Both the position numbers and the translations under genes were made by a program. The notes beneath the pieces were generated by a model, which was not told the origin of the DNA, did not search any database, and saw nothing but the letters and a program-made list of their open reading frames with translations. From positions 1 through 64,000 of the forward strand of contig CANRET010000004.1 of assembly GCA_947629715.1 (NCBI GenBank): a DNA stretch of 64,000 nucleotides, written 5' to 3'. Every line of letters begins with the position of its first letter. Within the stretch, counting starts at the first letter, position 1. Shown in pieces: positions 61,080 through 64,000 of this stretch. This DNA is from an uncultured Akkermansia sp. GTDB lineage: Bacteria > Verrucomicrobiota > Verrucomicrobiia > Verrucomicrobiales > Akkermansiaceae.

Positions 61080-62465
61080 TCAGGGCTGCGTAGCGCCGAT
61101 ATGATCTGTCCCTACCTCGCCATACAGGGTGAAGCCGGTGCATTCACGGATGGTAACGGGCACTATTTCGCCCACTTTGACCGTTCCCTGTTCAATAATC
61201 ACAGGCTTGTTCTGGGATGTGCGTCCCTGCAAGCGGTTGGCGTTGGTCTTGCTGGGACCGTCCACGAGGATGATCTGCCGGGAACCTACGAGAGCCATAT
61301 TGCGCGCGATGGCAATACGGTTAACGGTGTCAAGCAGGTCGTGATTGCGAGCTTCTTTCTCGCGCAGGCATACTTGGTCCGGCATATCAGCCGCCGGTGT
61401 GCCGCGTCTCGGAGAATACTGGAAGATAAAGGCATTGTCGAACTTGATTTGCTCCACTGCGGATTTGGTGAGCAGGTAATCTTCCTGAGTTTCTCCGGGA
61501 AAGCCTACGATGACATCCGTGGTGATGGCCAAATCCGGTCGGGCAGTCCGCATGGCTTCGCAGAGGGCCATGTACTTCTCCTGGCGGTAGGGACGTTTCA
61601 TCAGCCGCAAGATACGGTCGCTTCCGCTCTGCATGGGGAAGTGGATATGGCTGCAGAGCTTCGGCAGATAGGAGAAAGCCTGCACCAGATCTTCGCGGAA
61701 ACCGATGGGGTGCGGAGACGTGAAGCGGATGCGCTCCAGGCCCTCCACCTCGTGCACGGCTTCCAGCAGTCGCACAAAAGCGCCCCGACCTTCCGCCACC
61801 GGTTCATGGCGACCGTAGCGGTTTACAATCTGCCCGAGCAGTGTCACTTCCTTCACGCCGTTATCCACCAGACGGCGCACTTCGTCAAGGATATCTGCTG
61901 CCGGTCTGCTTCGTTCTTCCCCGCGTGTGAAAGGTACGATGCAGTAGGAGCAGCGCATTTCGCACCCCTGCATGATGGAGACAAAAGCCGAACATGAGGA
62001 GCGCACCGGCAGGTGATCGCGAATGCGGTTATGGGCATCCTGCAGGTCATCCGCCTCGCATATCTGCGCCCCCTTGAGACGCACGCCATGTTGCGGATTC
62101 GCCATGCGTTCCTTCAGCAGGGCGTCGCACAATGGGAAGACGCGGTGATAGCAGCGTGTGCCAGTCACGACGTCCAACCGAGGCACGGCGTCGAAAAGTT
62201 CGCGCGTTTTGCTCTGCACCATGCAGCCCATAAAACCGAACACTATCCACGGGCGTTCGGATGCCTTCGAGCAGAGCAAGCCCATTTTCCCGAGAGCCTT
62301 CAGCTCTGCCTTCTCGCGTACGGAGCAGGTGTTGATAAGCACCACATCCGCGTCCTGTTCGGATTCCGCCAGCTTGTATCCTCCCGCCAGGAACATGGCG
62401 GCTACCTGCTCGGAGTCACGCTCGTTCATCTGGCAGCCGTAAGTTTTAATATAGACGGAAGGCAT
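61080..62465 (-). CDS. miaB: tRNA-2-methylthio-N6-dimethylallyladenosine synthase (MiaB)
   Basis: Radical SAM methylthiotransferase acting on A37 of tRNAs that read UNN codons. 461 aa from the ATG at 62465 (62483 is an alternative that overlaps queC). N-terminal domain with three cysteines in IKTYGCQMNERDSEQ, VVLINTCSVREKAE and FGFMGCMVQ; radical SAM CxxxCxxC in QGCEMRCSYCIVPFTRGEE; C-terminal TRAM-like domain (GRTSQNKPVIIEQGTVKVGE). Follows queC by 7 bp. The 231 bp downstream, to the broken ankyrin gene, hold nothing recognisable. Confidence 0.93.
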   Translation of the reverse strand: MPSVYIKTYGCQMNERDSEQVAAMFLAGGYKLAESEQDADVVLINTCSVREKAELKALGKMGLLCSKASERPWIVFGFMGCMVQSKTRELFDAVPRLDVVTGTRCYHRVFPLCDALLKERMANPQHGVRLKGAQICEADDLQDAHNRIRDHLPVRSSCSAFVSIMQGCEMRCSYCIVPFTRGEERSRPAADILDEVRRLVDNGVKEVTLLGQIVNRYGRHEPVAEGRGAFVRLLEAVHEVEGLERIRFTSPHPIGFREDLVQAFSYLPKLCSHIHFPMQSGSDRILRLMKRPYRQEKYMALCEAMRTARPDLAITTDVIVGFPGETQEDYLLTKSAVEQIKFDNAFIFQYSPRRGTPAADMPDQVCLREKEARNHDLLDTVNRIAIARNMALVGSRQIILVDGPSKTNANRLQGRTSQNKPVIIEQGTVKVGEIVPVTIRECTGFTLYGEVGTDHIGATQP

Positions 62466-62472
62466 GGCAGTA

Positions 62473-63129
62473 TCAGGCTTCATAAGTTGTGGGATCGGGC
62501 ACACCGCTTGCAAGGAAAGCCTCTCGCCTCTCCCGACATGTGCCGCAGCGTCCGCAATGTCGCTCGCCGCCGCAATAGCAGGAATACGTGTGAGAAAAGT
62601 CCACACCGAGTTGCGCGCCCAGTTCCACAATCTGTGCCTTGCTCATGGATATGAAGGGCCGCAGCAACTGCACGCCCGCGTAACTTCCCAGCTCGATGGC
62701 ACGAGACATGGCTTGCATGAAGGATTCACGGCAATCCGGATAGATGGCGTGGTCGCCCGAGTGCGCGGCGATCACCACCCCCTGAGCGCCGCAGCTCTCC
62801 GCGATACCGGCCGCCACGGAAAGAAAAATGCCGTTGCGAAAGGGCACCACGGTGGCACGCATATTTTGCTCGTCATATTCGCCGGCGGGTATCGCGGACG
62901 CCCCGCTCAGCAATGCACTGGACAGGTGAGGCGCGAGAGCTGAAAGATCGACTACGCGATGAGGAATATTCAACGTGCGAGCCTGACGTTCTGCACAGGC
63001 CAACTCACGGTCGGCATGGTTGGAACCGTAGCGGAAAGAGAGCGCCGCTATCGGCTCATGTTCGCGTGCTGCCCAGTGCAGAGCCGTGGCGGAATCCACG
63101 CCGCCGGAGAGGAGAATGAGGCATTTCAT
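62473..63129 (-). CDS. queC: 7-cyano-7-deazaguanine synthase (QueC)
   Basis: Makes preQ0 from 7-carboxy-7-deazaguanine with ATP and ammonia. 218 aa. ATP-pyrophosphatase P-loop LLSGGVDSATAL at the N-terminus, FRYGSNHADRELACAERQA, VVPFRNGIFLSVAAGIAE, and the zinc cysteines Cys184, Cys192, Cys195 and Cys198 in YSCYCGGERHCGRCGTC. Operon cysS-queF-queC-miaB. QueD is elsewhere; queE is not in the window. Confidence 0.96.
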   Translation of the reverse strand: MKCLILLSGGVDSATALHWAAREHEPIAALSFRYGSNHADRELACAERQARTLNIPHRVVDLSALAPHLSSALLSGASAIPAGEYDEQNMRATVVPFRNGIFLSVAAGIAESCGAQGVVIAAHSGDHAIYPDCRESFMQAMSRAIELGSYAGVQLLRPFISMSKAQIVELGAQLGVDFSHTYSCYCGGERHCGRCGTCRERREAFLASGVPDPTTYEA

Positions 63130-63146
63130 AGGGCGTTTTTCGGCAA

Positions 63147-63563
63147 TCAGGCCGGGCGGTTTTCAGGGTTGTGTTCTGCCGAGGTGGTAAGCCGAATGCC
63201 GCCACGTGGTGAGAAACGGCCGACTACGCGCATCCAGCGCGGTTGCACTGCGGCGGTCAAGTCGTCCAATATGCGGTTGATCACCTGTTCATTGAAGGCG
63301 GGATAATTGCGAAAAGAAACGAGGTAGTACTTCAAGCTTTTGGTTTCCAGCACGCGTTCTGCCGGCACGTAAGAAATGCTCAGCGAACAGCTGTCCGGCT
63401 GCCCTGTCACAGGGCAGAGAGAAGAGAACTCCTCCGTTTCCAGCGTCACCACGTAGGTTCGCTGCGGACTGCGGTTGGGGAAGGTCTCCAATTTTGCTTC
63501 ATCCGGGGAGGCGAAAAACTCGCTGTGCCTGCCCAACAAGGAGAGTTTTTGTTCTTGATCCAT
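63147..63563 (-). CDS. queF: NADPH-dependent 7-cyano-7-deazaguanine reductase (QueF)
   Basis: Reduces preQ0 to preQ1. 138 aa, the short unimodular (YkvM) form. The catalytic Cys50 and Asp57 are seen in EEFSSLCPVTGQPDSCSLSI, seven residues apart as in the B. subtilis enzyme, and ETKSLKYYLVSFRNYPAFNE is the NADPH-binding family motif. 17 bp before queC; directly after cysS. Confidence 0.96.
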   Translation of the reverse strand: MDQEQKLSLLGRHSEFFASPDEAKLETFPNRSPQRTYVVTLETEEFSSLCPVTGQPDSCSLSISYVPAERVLETKSLKYYLVSFRNYPAFNEQVINRILDDLTAAVQPRWMRVVGRFSPRGGIRLTTSAEHNPENRPA

Positions 63564-63569
63564 GGCGCT

Positions 63570-64000
63570 TCAAAGCTTGATGAGTTGATACGAATCGCGT
63601 CCGTCCTTCATGCCCCAGCCGAGCTCTGCCAAACGGGCGCGCAGGGCATCCGACTTCGCCCAATCTTTGGAGAGGCGAGCTTGCCAGCGCTGATCTGCAA
63701 GCGTTTTCACCTCTTCCGGCGCTTCCGGTTGTTCTTCCTCCGGCGGCGGAAGCGTTAACCCCAGCGCTTCGATCATGAAACGCAGTGCGCTGCGTGCGGA
63801 ATGGGCCTCCTGAGGACTCAGTTCCGAGGTTTTCAGGCTATGCAGCGCGCTGAAGACATGTCCCAGCGCTTCGGGCGTATTAAGATCGTCCAGCAGACTT
63901 TGCCAAGCGGGGGCAAAAACGCCGAGTTGAGGAGGATTCTTCACCAGTTCACGGTAGGAGGGGACTGCTTTATCGCCGGCTCGTTCCGCGAGGGCAGCGT
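63570..64000 (-). CDS. cysS: cysteine-tRNA ligase, C-terminal end (partial)
   Basis: The open frame runs past the right edge, so the catalytic core is not seen. What remains is the helical C-terminal (DALR) part: LLDDLNTPEALGHVFSALHS, a Pro/Glu-rich stretch (PPPEEEQPEAPEE) and WQARLSKDWAKSDALRARLA followed by ELGWGMKDGRDSYQLIKL, the usual CysRS ending. Its stop is 6 bp before queF, indicating a tRNA charging and modification operon. Confidence 0.9.
   Translation of the reverse strand, partial: AALAERAGDKAVPSYRELVKNPPQLGVFAPAWQSLLDDLNTPEALGHVFSALHSLKTSELSPQEAHSARSALRFMIEALGLTLPPPEEEQPEAPEEVKTLADQRWQARLSKDWAKSDALRARLAELGWGMKDGRDSYQLIKL

Overview
The window looks like a chromosomal segment of a GC-rich member of the Verrucomicrobiota, possibly host-associated and Akkermansia-like. 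That is inference from gene content: a giant secreted beta-strand-repeat (autotransporter-type) protein, a TIGR04073-like exosortase-associated protein, secreted ankyrin proteins and several lineage-type hypotheticals sit among ordinary housekeeping genes. No rRNA is present. Two tRNA genes are present: Leu(CAG) and Ser(UGA).

Layout. 1-5677: N-terminal part of a giant repeat-rich secreted protein read leftward, containing two identical 570-bp blocks. 5678-6268: gene-free region with two copies of a 19-bp palindrome and the ppk promoter. 6269-9928: polyphosphate kinase, a DUF805 membrane protein and a convergent acyltransferase. 9950-15846: pssA and alaS, separated by an AT-rich type II restriction-modification cassette (10825-13004). 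15930-33645: queD-bioG, an RG-rich hypothetical, OsmC, riboflavin synthase, a Na+/H+ antiporter-like protein, a PAS-PP2C phosphatase, mutY-sulP, dinB, tRNA-Leu, trpBA, terC-mrp and a protein made of four copies of an unrecognised repeat. 33787-48557: an operon with a CHASE2-like protein and an AmgK-like kinase, then a TIGR04073 protein, panE, a TPR-like protein, pgsA-xerD, tRNA-Ser, dapF-aroK, a lipoprotein with a beta-barrel protein, a polysaccharide deacetylase, a U32 protein and an SBF transporter. 48561-51419: type IA topoisomerase. 51675-60911: accessory island with three paralogous secreted ankyrin genes (one apparently out of frame at a poly-C tract, one intact, one broken), an AAA/DUF4143 ATPase behind four 23-bp iteron-like repeats, and a transposase remnant. 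61080-64000: miaB, queC, queF and the end of cysS, a tRNA-modification and charging operon.

Two signals stand out. First, seven operon-leading genes carry a TTGNNN/16-17/TANNNT promoter whose -10 box ends exactly 6 nt before the start codon. This predicts leaderless mRNAs, and two more promoters sit 8-9 nt upstream. Second, the ankyrin island shows signs of active variation: a C8 homopolymer just after the likely native start codon of one gene, duplicated promoter/iteron regions, and a paralogue that has lost its signal peptide and frame.

Genes that work together: queD, queC and queF supply the preQ1 branch of queuosine synthesis and miaB modifies tRNA; dapF, the AmgK-like kinase and the lipoprotein/barrel pair concern the envelope; pssA and pgsA make phospholipid headgroups; aroK and trpBA belong to aromatic amino-acid synthesis. 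All start and transcription-start calls come from reading the sequence; no database search was possible.
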